Assembly (NCBI GenBank): GCA_025351645.1
Contig: JANXVN010000235.1
Span: 1-58,777, forward strand
Source of the DNA: Ferruginibacter sp.
Lineage (GTDB): Bacteria > Bacteroidota > Bacteroidia > Chitinophagales > Chitinophagaceae
Length of the DNA: 58,777 nt
Direction of reading: 5' to 3'
The translations under genes and the position numbers were made by a program. Shown piece after piece: positions 19,356-27,451 of the stretch. Position 1 is the first letter of the stretch, and each line of letters opens with the position of its first letter. The notes beneath the pieces were generated by a model. That model did no database searches. It worked only from the letters and a program-made list of their open reading frames with translations, and was not told where the DNA came from.

Positions 19356-20246
19356 ATGTATTACATCGTTTACGGTTTTTTTTATCTGGTTTCTTTGCTG
19401 CCGTTTCCGGTAATGCATTTTATTAGCAGCAGCATTGCTTTTTTAATGCACCGTATTTTTGGATATCGTAAGGCGGTAGTTATGGGTAATATTGCCATTG
19501 CTTTTCCTAAAAAAACGCTGGCAGAGCGAAACGCTATCGCAAAGCAGTTTTATGTAAATTTTACAGATACTTTTATGGAGATGATAAAAGTATTATCTAT
19601 GAACGATGCGGAGTTTGATAAGCGCGGGCATGCTATAAATTTTGAGGCCATTAATAAAATAATTGGCGACGGAAGGAATATCTACCTGGTTGGCGGGCAT
19701 CTTTTTAATTGGGAATATGCTAACCTGGTATTGAGCCGGCATGTAGATATTGCACCAGTAGGCGTTTATGGAAAAATAGAAAATAAAGCATTCGATAAGC
19801 TTTTTTTAAAATTACGTTCCCGGTTTGGCACCCGGCTTATTGAATCAAAAGATTTTAAAGGGCTAGTAGGTGAAATTACTAAAACTCAGTACTGTATGTT
19901 TTTGTTGGCAGACCAAAACCCACCTCCTCACAATGCTGTGTGGATGAACTTTTTTGGAAGGCCCGCGCCATTTATTCCTGGCCCGCATAAAGCAGCTATT
20001 AAAAATAGTGCAGCCTTGGTATTTATAAATTTTATAAAAGTAAAAAGAGGGCATTATAGCTTTAACGCAGAAATAATAATTGATAATGCGGCAGATTACT
20101 CTGTTGAAGAATTGATAAAAAAATACCGTGACTTTATTGAAGGGATTGTACGCCGCCAGCCTGATAACTACTTATGGAGCCACAGAAGGTGGAAGTATGA
20201 TTTTAAGGAATTTGAGAAAAAAGGTGCCGTATTGGTAGCGAGCTAA
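19356..20246 (+). CDS. Lysophospholipid/lipid A acyltransferase (LpxL/HtrB family)
   Basis: It is predicted to transfer a secondary acyl chain to lipid A precursors at the inner membrane. The N-terminal hydrophobic segment (residues 3-27) anchors it. The catalytic H-x4-E motif is seen in GGHLFNWEYANL near residue 115. Downstream blocks LLADQNPPPHNAVWMNFFGR and WSHRRWKY near the C-terminus are typical of the family. The gene is downstream of nadB by 90 bp and convergent with the endonuclease gene at 20254. Confidence 0.88.
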   Translation: MYYIVYGFFYLVSLLPFPVMHFISSSIAFLMHRIFGYRKAVVMGNIAIAFPKKTLAERNAIAKQFYVNFTDTFMEMIKVLSMNDAEFDKRGHAINFEAINKIIGDGRNIYLVGGHLFNWEYANLVLSRHVDIAPVGVYGKIENKAFDKLFLKLRSRFGTRLIESKDFKGLVGEITKTQYCMFLLADQNPPPHNAVWMNFFGRPAPFIPGPHKAAIKNSAALVFINFIKVKRGHYSFNAEIIIDNAADYSVEELIKKYRDFIEGIVRRQPDNYLWSHRRWKYDFKEFEKKGAVLVAS

Positions 20247-20253
20247 TTATAAC

Positions 20254-21024
20254 TTATAAGGGCGCTGGTATGCTTCCCCAATTTTCCCCACGTTTAATCC
20301 TAAATATTTGTGTGTCTGTAATTTTGAATTGTTTTACCAATTGCTTTATCGGCTTGCCTTGGTTTAACAATTTTTTCAGCAACATTACTTTTGTGATGCT
20401 TAGTTTGGCAACTTTTGTATTTTCAGGCATCCTTTTTCTTTGCGATTTTTCTTTTATTACAAATGGACTTTTTTGTTGATGGGCGTAGTTTTCTTCTGGT
20501 GTCATCCATTTAAGGTTGCTAGCCTTGTTGTTTAGTTTATCATAATCTTTATGGGCAACAAGCGTTTGTTGTTCTGTAGGAAGGCTTAAAAAGTAAGTTG
20601 CTACTAGCCTATGTATAAGAGAATGATAATTAATAGTCCTTTTTTTTGCTGCATCCAAAAACTTTTTTGAGACAATTTTTTTAGAACTAGCAAGTAATTT
20701 TTCAGCTTCGGCAATTGTTATTTTTTTTTCGTTATTTATTTTCAATTGCTTTATATCCTTCGCCAATGTAAATACACCCTTTTGTAAGGAATGCAATTTT
20801 TTATAAGATGCTTCATTTTTTGCCTTGAAGAATTTTAATCTTATAATTTCATACCCATTTATAAGCGATGGGTTTAGGATGTTGCCATCCGATGTTTTAT
20901 TAAAGCTTCGTACCCTCCCTAAGTTAGAGACTTCAATATGGTTTGCATTTACATGTTCAAAATTAAACACAACTGGCCTCCACTTCTCACCAAAAAAATT
21001 AGTAGATACATGGTTTTTAATCAT
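20254..21024 (-). CDS. NUMOD4/HNH homing-type endonuclease
   Basis: Residues 12-45 (EKWRPV...IEVSNLGRVRSF) form a NUMOD4 motif. Residues 155-180, including VAHKDYDKLNNKASNLKWM, form an HNH_3-type nuclease core with His158, Asp160 and Asn170. The C-terminus (about 205-250, LLKKLLNQGKPIKQLVKQF...QIFRIKRG) looks like a DNA-binding helix-turn-helix. An insert of about 65 residues between NUMOD4 and HNH is Lys-rich and less conserved-looking. Such genes are free-standing homing endonucleases, often in phages or introns. No intron or prophage is seen around it; it lies between the acyltransferase and the rhodanese gene. Activity and target are unknown. Confidence 0.88.
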   Translation of the reverse strand: MIKNHVSTNFFGEKWRPVVFNFEHVNANHIEVSNLGRVRSFNKTSDGNILNPSLINGYEIIRLKFFKAKNEASYKKLHSLQKGVFTLAKDIKQLKINNEKKITIAEAEKLLASSKKIVSKKFLDAAKKRTINYHSLIHRLVATYFLSLPTEQQTLVAHKDYDKLNNKASNLKWMTPEENYAHQQKSPFVIKEKSQRKRMPENTKVAKLSITKVMLLKKLLNQGKPIKQLVKQFKITDTQIFRIKRGENWGSIPAPL

Positions 21025-21143
21025 AAAAATTCATTTAACGGTAATACAAATAGTTATGGTATGCAGGTAAGCCTTTTTGAGTTGTCTGCATTTTAGCTAA
21101 GCAACATTTACTTAATTAGGCAACTTCAATAATAGTGCCTTTT

Positions 21144-22547
21144 TTAATTTAATACACTAGCATCTTTTTCAACTTTAATTGTTTTTTCTTCTTTAATTTT
21201 TGCCCATCCGCCTGCAATGTTCCTAATGTTATGCAGCCCTTGTTTTTTTAATAAGGAACAAGCAATAACGCTTCTATACCCCCCCCCGCAATGCAGGTAC
21301 AAGTTTTGGTTTTCTTCAAAACTGGCTATCAGAGCAACATCTGTCATATCTGCCAGCGGCATATTAATGGCTGCTTTTACATGCCCATCTGCAAATTCAA
21401 TTTCTTTCCTCACATCTACTACCTGTAAATTTTCGTCAAAAGGAATGTCCATAGCTAATTCATCAGCCTCAACGTTAATTATCAGGTCAACTTTTTCTCC
21501 TGCATTTTTCCATGCCTCAAAGCCACCATTTAGGTAACCTTCAAATTTTGAAAAACCAACACGGGCTAAACGAATTATAGTTTCTTCTTCTTGCCCTGTT
21601 TCAGTTATTAGTAATAATGGCTTTGTAAAAGGCAAAAGGCTGCCCGCCCATTCTGCAAACCTGCCTTCTAAACCAATAAAAATACTACCAGGTATAAAGC
21701 CTTCTGTAAAAATCGCAGCGTGCCTTGTGTCTACTGCAATTACATCTTCTAACAATTTATTTTTAAAATCAGCTACATTTAGAGGGGTTAAGCCTTTATT
21801 TTTTATTTCTTCAAGGCTGTCATACCCTTCTTTATTTATTTGGGCATTTACCGAAAAATACCTGGGCGCATCTGCAAGCCCTTCAGTTAAAGCAGCAATA
21901 AATGCATCTTTTGTTTGTGGCTGTAAAGCATAATTATTTTGCTTTTCTTCACCAATATTGCTAAAAGATTCCGGGCCTAAATTTTTGCCACAACTGCTAC
22001 CGGCGCCATGTGCAGGGTAAACAAGCACATCATCTGCCAGCGGCAATATTTTTTGTTGTATAGTATCATACATAATGCCAGCAAGCTGTTCTTTAGTCAT
22101 ATCTCCGCTGCTTAAATCTGGGCGGCCAACATCGCCTACAAATAAAGTATCGCCGGTAAAAATAGCATTGTCTTTTCCGTTTTCATCCCTTAGCAAATAA
22201 CAAGTACTTTCTATGGTGTGGCCTGGAGTATGTATTACTTTAAAGGAAATATCGCCTATAATAAAAATTTCCCCATCTGTGGCGATATGCACTGGCAAAT
22301 TTGTAATTGTTTGGGGGCCGAAAATAATAGGGGCGCCTGTCTTATTACTAAGGTCTAAATGGCCGCTTACAAAATCTGCATGAAAATGTGTTTCAAAAAT
22401 ATATTTAATAATACTGTTCCTTTCTTTTGCCAGTTGGATGTATTCATCAATATCCCTTAAAGGGTCTATTACTATTGCTTCTCCTTTGCTTTCAATGTAA
22501 TAAGCGGCTTCGCTTATACAATCTGTATATATTTGTTTAATGTACAT
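21144..22547 (-). CDS. Metallo-beta-lactamase-fold persulfide dioxygenase fused to two rhodanese domains
   Basis: The N-terminal 240 residues are an MBL-fold hydrolase with the metal motif THFHADFVSGH (53-63), FTGDTLFVGDVGRPDL and VYPAHGAGSSCG, as in ETHE1-type glutathione persulfide dioxygenases. Two rhodanese domains follow. The first (about 255-355) lacks the active cysteine (ITETGQEEE). The second (about 370-458) has it in HCGGGYRS. This suggests sulfide or persulfide detoxification. I chose MYIKQIYTDCISEAAYYI at 22547; another Met lies 7 codons upstream. An 8-base C tract encodes the active-site glycines. The upstream ArsR gene is separated by a terminator. Confidence 0.9.
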   Translation of the reverse strand: MYIKQIYTDCISEAAYYIESKGEAIVIDPLRDIDEYIQLAKERNSIIKYIFETHFHADFVSGHLDLSNKTGAPIIFGPQTITNLPVHIATDGEIFIIGDISFKVIHTPGHTIESTCYLLRDENGKDNAIFTGDTLFVGDVGRPDLSSGDMTKEQLAGIMYDTIQQKILPLADDVLVYPAHGAGSSCGKNLGPESFSNIGEEKQNNYALQPQTKDAFIAALTEGLADAPRYFSVNAQINKEGYDSLEEIKNKGLTPLNVADFKNKLLEDVIAVDTRHAAIFTEGFIPGSIFIGLEGRFAEWAGSLLPFTKPLLLITETGQEEETIIRLARVGFSKFEGYLNGGFEAWKNAGEKVDLIINVEADELAMDIPFDENLQVVDVRKEIEFADGHVKAAINMPLADMTDVALIASFEENQNLYLHCGGGYRSVIACSLLKKQGLHNIRNIAGGWAKIKEEKTIKVEKDASVLN

Positions 22548-22669
22548 AAAAAAGTAATTGATAATCAAAAGCTTGTGGCAACAATGTAAATATTGATTTG
22601 CCGTTAGCTAAAAATGATTGTAAATGTAACAATGCTTTTGATTTATTGTTGGAGTAATGATAAAAAACA

Positions 22670-22702
22670 AAAAGCGGATGTTTTTATAACATCCGCTTTT
22701 AA
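22670..22702 (-). terminator. Intrinsic terminator after the ArsR-type regulator
   Basis: A perfect 13-bp stem AAAAGCGGATGTT / AACATCCGCTTTT with a 5-base loop and flanking A and T tracts. In the minus direction it follows the ArsR gene stop by 17 bp and separates that gene from the MBL-rhodanese gene. Confidence 0.85.
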
Positions 22703-22719
22703 CTGATAACTTTTTTATA

Positions 22720-23070
22720 TTAAGCTACTAACTCATTCACCAATGCGCTTATTTCATCAATCCTTTTATGGTTGATGATGTAGAAAATAAATTTTCCGTC
22801 ACGTTGTGTGCTTACCACGCCTGCTTTTCGTAAAATAGCCAAATGCTGTGAGGCAACTGATTGCTCTAGTCTTAAACGAACGTAAATTTCTGTCACGGTA
22901 ATTTTCTTTTCCTCTTCAATGAGTTTAAGTAATTGCTGACGCAATTTGTGATTTAGGGCGCGTAAAATTAATGCTGCTTTTTTTACGCTGTAATAATCAA
23001 TTTTAATTGTACCACCCACGTTTTGTAATGTAGGTGATGGCTCTAACTGAGCGGTTGTTTCATTTGTCAT
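22720..23070 (-). CDS. ArsR-family winged-helix transcriptional regulator
   Basis: A 116-residue DNA-binding repressor-type protein. The recognition helix region is TEIYVRLRLEQSVASQHLAI, followed by the wing KAGVVSTQRDGKFIFYII. I chose ATG 23070 (MTNETTAQLEPS); a longer frame from 23172 adds 34 residues of non-conserved sequence. There is no cysteine in the whole protein, so it cannot use a Cys-based metal or persulfide site. It is divided from tsaB upstream by 115 bp and from the MBL-rhodanese gene by a terminator. That gene is a plausible target, by analogy with BigR systems, but this is inference. Confidence 0.88.
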   Translation of the reverse strand: MTNETTAQLEPSPTLQNVGGTIKIDYYSVKKAALILRALNHKLRQQLLKLIEEEKKITVTEIYVRLRLEQSVASQHLAILRKAGVVSTQRDGKFIFYIINHKRIDEISALVNELVA

Positions 23071-23185
23071 AGAAATTAAATTTATTAGTGTATTAGAAAA
23101 ACATAAAGATACAATCAAATTAATATTCGTTTTATTGCTAATTAGATTTGTGGACGTATTACTACAGAGCATTCGAATAACGTCT

Positions 23186-23869
23186 CTAAAGTGTTGTAGT
23201 ATAGAATTCTTTAATATAGAAGGGTTCTACGTAAGCTAAATCAGCAAAATCAATGTTATTAAATTTAATGTAGGATAACTCATTGATATACAATGAATTG
23301 CTATTTATTAAAAAAAAATAAGCGTTATTATTGTAACATATCTTTTCCCACTTAAAACTTCCATTACCAAAAAATATAATTTTGTGGTTTAACATTTCTT
23401 TAACGTAGAAGTCTTCATTAATTACAATTGCGTATGGTGGAGTAATAATATTATTATTTAAGTCATATATTGCTGTAAATACTTCCATTCGCCTTGCATC
23501 TATCATTGGGCAAAACAATGTATCAATATTATTTACATTGCTGGTGTATTCTTTAATAGCCTGGTAAGCCATTATTTCTAGTGTGCCAATAGTAATAAGT
23601 GGCTTGTTAAGCGCATAGCATAAGCCTTTTGCACTTGCCATGCCAACCCTAAGCCCTGTATAACTTCCAGGGCCTGCTACTACAGCAATGGCATCTAATT
23701 CTGTTAAGCTTATGCCACATTTTTTAGCTATAGATTGTATAGAGGATTGTAAAAATGAGCCATGGTCTTTTTGGGAAGTATTAACTGCTTCCTCTAAAAC
23801 ATATCCATCTTTTGCTATACTTATTATTGCGGTTTCTAATGCGGTATCAATATTTAATATAAGGCTCAT
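23186..23869 (-). CDS. tsaB: tRNA threonylcarbamoyladenosine biosynthesis protein TsaB
   Basis: A partner of TsaD and TsaE in making the t6A37 modification of ANN-decoding tRNAs. The ASKHA-fold N-terminus reads LILNIDTALETAIISI, and the diagnostic block VVAGPGSYTGLRVGMASAKG is intact. The 227-residue length is normal. It is the first gene of its strand here and divergent from ridA. Confidence 0.94.
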   Translation of the reverse strand: MSLILNIDTALETAIISIAKDGYVLEEAVNTSQKDHGSFLQSSIQSIAKKCGISLTELDAIAVVAGPGSYTGLRVGMASAKGLCYALNKPLITIGTLEIMAYQAIKEYTSNVNNIDTLFCPMIDARRMEVFTAIYDLNNNIITPPYAIVINEDFYVKEMLNHKIIFFGNGSFKWEKICYNNNAYFFLINSNSLYINELSYIKFNNIDFADLAYVEPFYIKEFYTTTL

Positions 23870-24017
23870 TGTTAATTTATTTAGAAAGATGCTGGGAGTA
23901 TATATTATTTATTTTATTTATATATATTTATTTTTTGAATACTTAATACTGGCTTGAAGCAAATATTAGGGTATAGCATTGTGTAAATTTTTACAAAAAT
24001 AGGTGGTTGAGAAAATA

Positions 24018-24025
24018 TATATTTG
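24018..24025 (+). promoter_or_regulatory. Candidate -7 element for ridA
   Basis: TATATTTG matches TAnnTTTG and lies 18 bp before the ATG at 24044. No clear -33 box was found. Confidence 0.4.
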
Positions 24026-24043
24026 CAATTCTTAAAGAAAATC

Positions 24044-24424
24044 ATGACCAAACAAATTATCCATACAACGAACGCACCCGCACCTATCGGTCCATACAAC
24101 CAGGCAATTAAAGCGGGTAACTTATTATTTGTATCTGGCCAGGTCGCCATAAAGCCCGGCACTAACGACCTTGCCAACGCAGATATTATTGAAGAAACCC
24201 ACCAGGTGCTGCAAAACCTAAAAACTATATTGGCAGAGGCCGGCATGGATTTTAACAATATTGTAAAGACAAGCATTTTTTTAAGCGACATGGATTTATT
24301 TAGCCAGGTAAATGAAATTTACGCCAAATATTTTGATGGTAATTTTCCTGCCAGGGAAACGATAGCTGTAAAAGGCTTGCCAAAAAACGCCAATGTAGAA
24401 ATAAGCGTTATCGCTGCAGATTAA
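24044..24424 (+). CDS. ridA: RidA family reactive-intermediate deaminase
   Basis: It hydrolyses 2-aminoacrylate and related enamines or imines, protecting PLP enzymes. At 126 residues it has the full family length. The blocks NAPAPIGPYNQAIKAGN, LFVSGQVA, FPARETIAVKGLP (substrate-binding Arg) and NVEISVIAAD (catalytic-side Glu) are all present. The frame extends to a TTG at 24023, but MTKQIIHTTNAP at 24044 is the canonical start. Confidence 0.95.
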   Translation: MTKQIIHTTNAPAPIGPYNQAIKAGNLLFVSGQVAIKPGTNDLANADIIEETHQVLQNLKTILAEAGMDFNNIVKTSIFLSDMDLFSQVNEIYAKYFDGNFPARETIAVKGLPKNANVEISVIAAD

Positions 24425-24616
24425 TTTTACTAACAGCCAGGTAAACCATAATTAATATAAGTTGTAATGCAGTGCAGGAAAATACTATTTAAACAGACTT
24501 TGTTTATCAATAGCATTTTACTTGTTTTATAGATATTATATAGCTTGCTCTTATAATAACCATTAATTATAAAGCAAACCGATCTCAACATAAAAAATAG
24601 TAATTGAATATTTAAA

Positions 24617-25552
24617 ATGGATAGCATAAAACCACTAGTGATAATTACTGCAAAAACCCATGATGTAATGATGGCGGCATTACTGCAAAAAGGTTATGAA
24701 GTAATGTACCTGCCGGAGATTAATTACGAGGAACTTAGCGCACTAATTAATACCGTTGAAGGTTTAATAATAACTACCCGTCTAAAAATAGACCAGCCAA
24801 TGTTAGAAAAAGCACCTAATTTAAAATGGATTGGCCGTTTAGGAAGTGGCATGGAATTGATTGATGTGCCTTATGCAGAAAGCAAAGGCATAAAATGCGT
24901 TAGCAGCCCAGAAGGAAACCGTAACGCAGTGGCAGAACATGTAATGGGTTTGCTACTTAATTTAACCAACAAAATTACCAGCAGTTTTGAAGAAATAAAA
25001 ACTGGCAACTGGATAAGGGAAGCCAACCGAGGCATGGAAATAAGCGAAAAAACAGTCGGCATTATTGGCTTTGGCAATACCGGCATGGCATTAGCTAAAT
25101 TATTAGCAGCATTTAATGTTACCGTTTTAGTATATGATAAATATAAGTTCGATTTTGGAAGCGGCTATATTAAAGAGGCTAGCCTTGAACAAATTTGCCG
25201 GTATGCAAATGTTATTAGTTTTCATGTACCCTTAACAAGCGAAACGAAGCATATGGCGAATGAGGCATTCTTTAATTCGCTTACCGAGAAGCCTTATTTT
25301 ATTAATGCATGCAGAGGTAAAGTAACAGATACCGCAGCTTTGATTACTGCCTTAAAACAACATAAAATAGCTGGCGCAGCGCTTGACGTACTAGAAAATG
25401 AAAAGCTTTCAACATTTACGGATATAGAAAAACAACAGCTTGATTTTTTATCGGCGCAGCCAAATGTAATACTTACCCCGCACATTGCCGGTTACAGCCA
25501 CGAAGCTTTTTATAAAATGAGCACCGTGATTTTACAAAAGCTGGGTATTTAA
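24617..25552 (+). CDS. D-isomer-specific 2-hydroxyacid dehydrogenase (SerA-like)
   Basis: An NAD-dependent oxidoreductase. The Rossmann motif is [16 protein letters not shown]. The catalytic Arg lies in [11 protein letters not shown], the Glu region near [11 protein letters not shown] and the catalytic His in [12 protein letters not shown]. At 311 residues it lacks the regulatory ACT domain of long SerA enzymes. Phosphoglycerate dehydrogenase is the most likely activity, but other 2-hydroxyacids are possible. It is followed by a terminator-type hairpin and then greA. Confidence 0.88.
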   Translation: MDSIKPLVIITAKTHDVMMAALLQKGYEVMYLPEINYEELSALINTVEGLIITTRLKIDQPMLEKAPNLKWIGRLGSGMELIDVPYAESKGIKCVSSPEGNRNAVAEHVMGLLLNLTNKITSSFEEIKTGNWIREANRGMEISEKTVGIIGFGNTGMALAKLLAAFNVTVLVYDKYKFDFGSGYIKEASLEQICRYANVISFHVPLTSETKHMANEAFFNSLTEKPYFINACRGKVTDTAALITALKQHKIAGAALDVLENEKLSTFTDIEKQQLDFLSAQPNVILTPHIAGYSHEAFYKMSTVILQKLGI

Positions 25553-25561
25553 TAAAATGTT

Positions 25562-25569
25562 TATATTTG
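25562..25569 (+). promoter_or_regulatory. Candidate -7 element for greA
   Basis: TATATTTG lies 10 bp after the dehydrogenase stop and 10 bp before the hairpin at 25580. If used, the greA transcript would begin just before that hairpin. Confidence 0.4.
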
Positions 25570-25579
25570 TGCACATGTG

Positions 25580-25618
25580 CAACGCTTTGGATTAAACCTA
25601 AAGCGTTGTATTTTTTTC
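25580..25618 (+). terminator. Terminator-type hairpin between the dehydrogenase and greA (possible greA leader attenuator)
   Basis: An 11-bp stem CAACGCTTTgG / CtAAAGCGTTG (one G-U pair near the loop) with a 7-base loop is followed by TA and seven T. It ends 25 bp before the greA ATG. It can end the upstream gene. A -7 motif just upstream means it could also sit in the greA 5' leader. Confidence 0.8.
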
Positions 25619-25642
25619 TATTTACTCTAAAAAAGAAGTGTT

Positions 25643-26116
25643 ATGAGCGGAATGAATTATGTTAAACAAGAAACCTTCGAGCAAATGAAACAAGAGCTGC
25701 ATCATATGAAAAAAGTGGAAAGGCCAGCCGCCAGTAAAGCCATTGCCGAAGCCCGTGAAAAAGGAGATTTAAAAGAAAATGCGGAATACGATGCCGCTAA
25801 AGAAGCTCAGGGAATGCTAGAAGCTAAAATAAAATACCTGGAAGGCATTATTGCCACAGCGCGTATTTTGGATGAAAATAATATTGATACCAGCAAAGTT
25901 TCCATCCTAACTAAAGTAACCGTTACTAATTTAGGTACTAAAAAAAAGGTGACTTACCAGATAGTTTCTGAAAAAGAGGCCGATCTTAAGCTGGGTAAAA
26001 TTTCTGTAACATCGCCTATTGGCAAAGGCTTATTAGGCAAAGCTATTGGCGAAGTGGCAGAAGTAACAGTGCCAGTCGGCTTATTAAAATTTAAAGTAGA
26101 AAATATTACTATCTAA
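25643..26116 (+). CDS. greA: Transcription elongation factor GreA
   Basis: It rescues backtracked RNA polymerase by stimulating transcript cleavage through the secondary channel. The N-terminal coiled coil includes RPAASKAIAEAREKGDLKEN, and the acidic tip lies in GDLKENAEYDAAKEAQG. The C-terminal FKBP-like domain ends SPIGKGLLGKAIGEVAEVTV. The 157-residue length is typical. Confidence 0.97.
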   Translation: MSGMNYVKQETFEQMKQELHHMKKVERPAASKAIAEAREKGDLKENAEYDAAKEAQGMLEAKIKYLEGIIATARILDENNIDTSKVSILTKVTVTNLGTKKKVTYQIVSEKEADLKLGKISVTSPIGKGLLGKAIGEVAEVTVPVGLLKFKVENITI

Positions 26117-26133
26117 CAAAAAATATTTTCCTT

Positions 26134-26167
26134 AAAAGCCCATTCAATTTTGAGTGGGTTTTTTGTT
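26134..26167 (+). terminator. Intrinsic terminator after greA
   Basis: A 12-bp stem AAAGCCCATTCA / TGAGTGGGTTTT with a 4-base loop and a T-rich tail, starting 18 bp after the stop codon. Confidence 0.85.
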
Positions 26168-26192
26168 TGTAATTTTATAAAAAATAATTGCC

Positions 26193-26585
26193 ATGACCAT
26201 TTTTTCAAAGATAATTGCCGGCGAAATCCCCTCTTATAAAATTGCAGAAAATGAAAAATTCTTCGCCTTTTTGGATATTTCACCTTTGGTAAAGGGGCAT
26301 GTGCTGATAGTAACCAAGCTTGAAATAGATAAGTTTTTTGATTTGCCTGATGATTATCTCGGTGCATTGCTACAATTTGCAAAACCTATAGCGCATTCCA
26401 TAGAAAAATCTTTTAATTGCAACCGTTGCGGCATAAGCGTAATTGGGCTGGAAGTTCCGCATGCGCATCTGCACCTGGTGCCTATCAATTCGGCAAACGA
26501 CTTAAATTTTATCCACGATAAATTAAAACTTTCGCCTAAAGAAATGAAAGAGATCCAGCAAAAGATAATCTCAAATCTTGATTAG
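26193..26585 (+). CDS. HIT family nucleotide-binding hydrolase
   Basis: A histidine-triad protein, likely a nucleoside phosphoramidate or dinucleotide hydrolase. The active-site triad HAHLHLVPI is near residues 88-96, and FSKIIAGEIPSYKIAENEKF at the N-terminus is typical. It is 130 residues long. It lies 27 bp after the greA terminator and is convergent with ruvC across a palindromic repeat. Confidence 0.93.
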   Translation: MTIFSKIIAGEIPSYKIAENEKFFAFLDISPLVKGHVLIVTKLEIDKFFDLPDDYLGALLQFAKPIAHSIEKSFNCNRCGISVIGLEVPHAHLHLVPINSANDLNFIHDKLKLSPKEMKEIQQKIISNLD

Positions 26586-26590
26586 GAATA

Positions 26591-26689
26591 TTTGCCACAG
26601 ATTCGCAGATTACTTTTCCGGTTCTGCTCGTTTAAAATAAATCTATTGAATTGGTTGCGCATGCATTTAATCTGCAAATCTGCGGCAAA
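26591..26689. repeat. 99-bp palindromic element between convergent genes
   Basis: The 22-base arms 26591-26612 (TTTGCCACAGATTCGCAGAT plus TA) and 26668-26689 are inverted copies with 20 of 22 matches, separated by 55 bp. The transcript from either strand would form a long hairpin and may end both the HIT gene and ruvC. The arm sequence resembles widely dispersed bacterial intergenic palindromes (recalled, not searched). Confidence 0.8.
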
Positions 26690-26691
26690 CC

Positions 26692-27255
26692 CTATTTCTT
26701 TAGCCGTCCCGGGTTCTTAGTTAAAAAATCATCCCAGCCATTAACTTTTTTGCCACTTGCAGGTAGCAAAGTATTTTCCTGAAAGTGATGGCACACCGCT
26801 ACTGCCAACGCATCTGATGCATCTAAAGATTGTGGCATATCTGTAAAATTCAGCAATCGCTGCAGCATTTTTAAAACCTGTTCCTTACTGGCATTACCAT
26901 TTCCGGTTATAGATTGTTTTATCTTTTTGGGCGAATACTCTGTAACATCAAGCCCATGGCGCATGGCGGCTGCAATAGCAACGCCTTGCGCACGCCCCAG
27001 CTTTAGCATGCTCTGCACATTTTTGCCAAAAAAAGGCGCTTCAATGGCAAATACATCTGGTTTATATTTTATAATAAGCCCACTTACGGTATTATAAATT
27101 AGTTGCAGTTTTTTATAAGGGTCATCTACTTTGCCCGGCCTTAAAGTGCCCATATCTACAATGGTAAAAACGCTTCCGGTTATCTTTATCATGCCATAGC
27201 CCATTGCAACAGTGCCAGGGTCAATGCCTAAAATTATGGTCGATTTTTTTTGCAA
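26692..27255 (-). CDS. ruvC: Holliday junction resolvase RuvC
   Basis: It cuts four-way junctions during recombination, working with RuvAB. Catalytic acids are visible in LGIDPGTVAMGYG, FAIEAPFFGKNVQS and SLDASDALAVAVCHH. At 187 residues it matches the family. No ruvA or ruvB is adjacent. Its stop is 2 bp from the palindromic element. Confidence 0.96.
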   Translation of the reverse strand: MQKKSTIILGIDPGTVAMGYGMIKITGSVFTIVDMGTLRPGKVDDPYKKLQLIYNTVSGLIIKYKPDVFAIEAPFFGKNVQSMLKLGRAQGVAIAAAMRHGLDVTEYSPKKIKQSITGNGNASKEQVLKMLQRLLNFTDMPQSLDASDALAVAVCHHFQENTLLPASGKKVNGWDDFLTKNPGRLKK

Positions 27256-27451
27256 TACTGCTACTTATTTTTTTGATTGATAGATTAATGAATATTTAAA
27301 CTATACTTGTGCAAGCAAACTGCGTTAATCTAATAAAATTAAATTTTTAACTCCTTGCGAGTAACAAATAAATTAATTACGCATTTTAAATAAAGTAACC
27401 CGTAGCAAAGTAACGAAAACATACGCTCACTTAAAAAGATAGCGGCAAATA

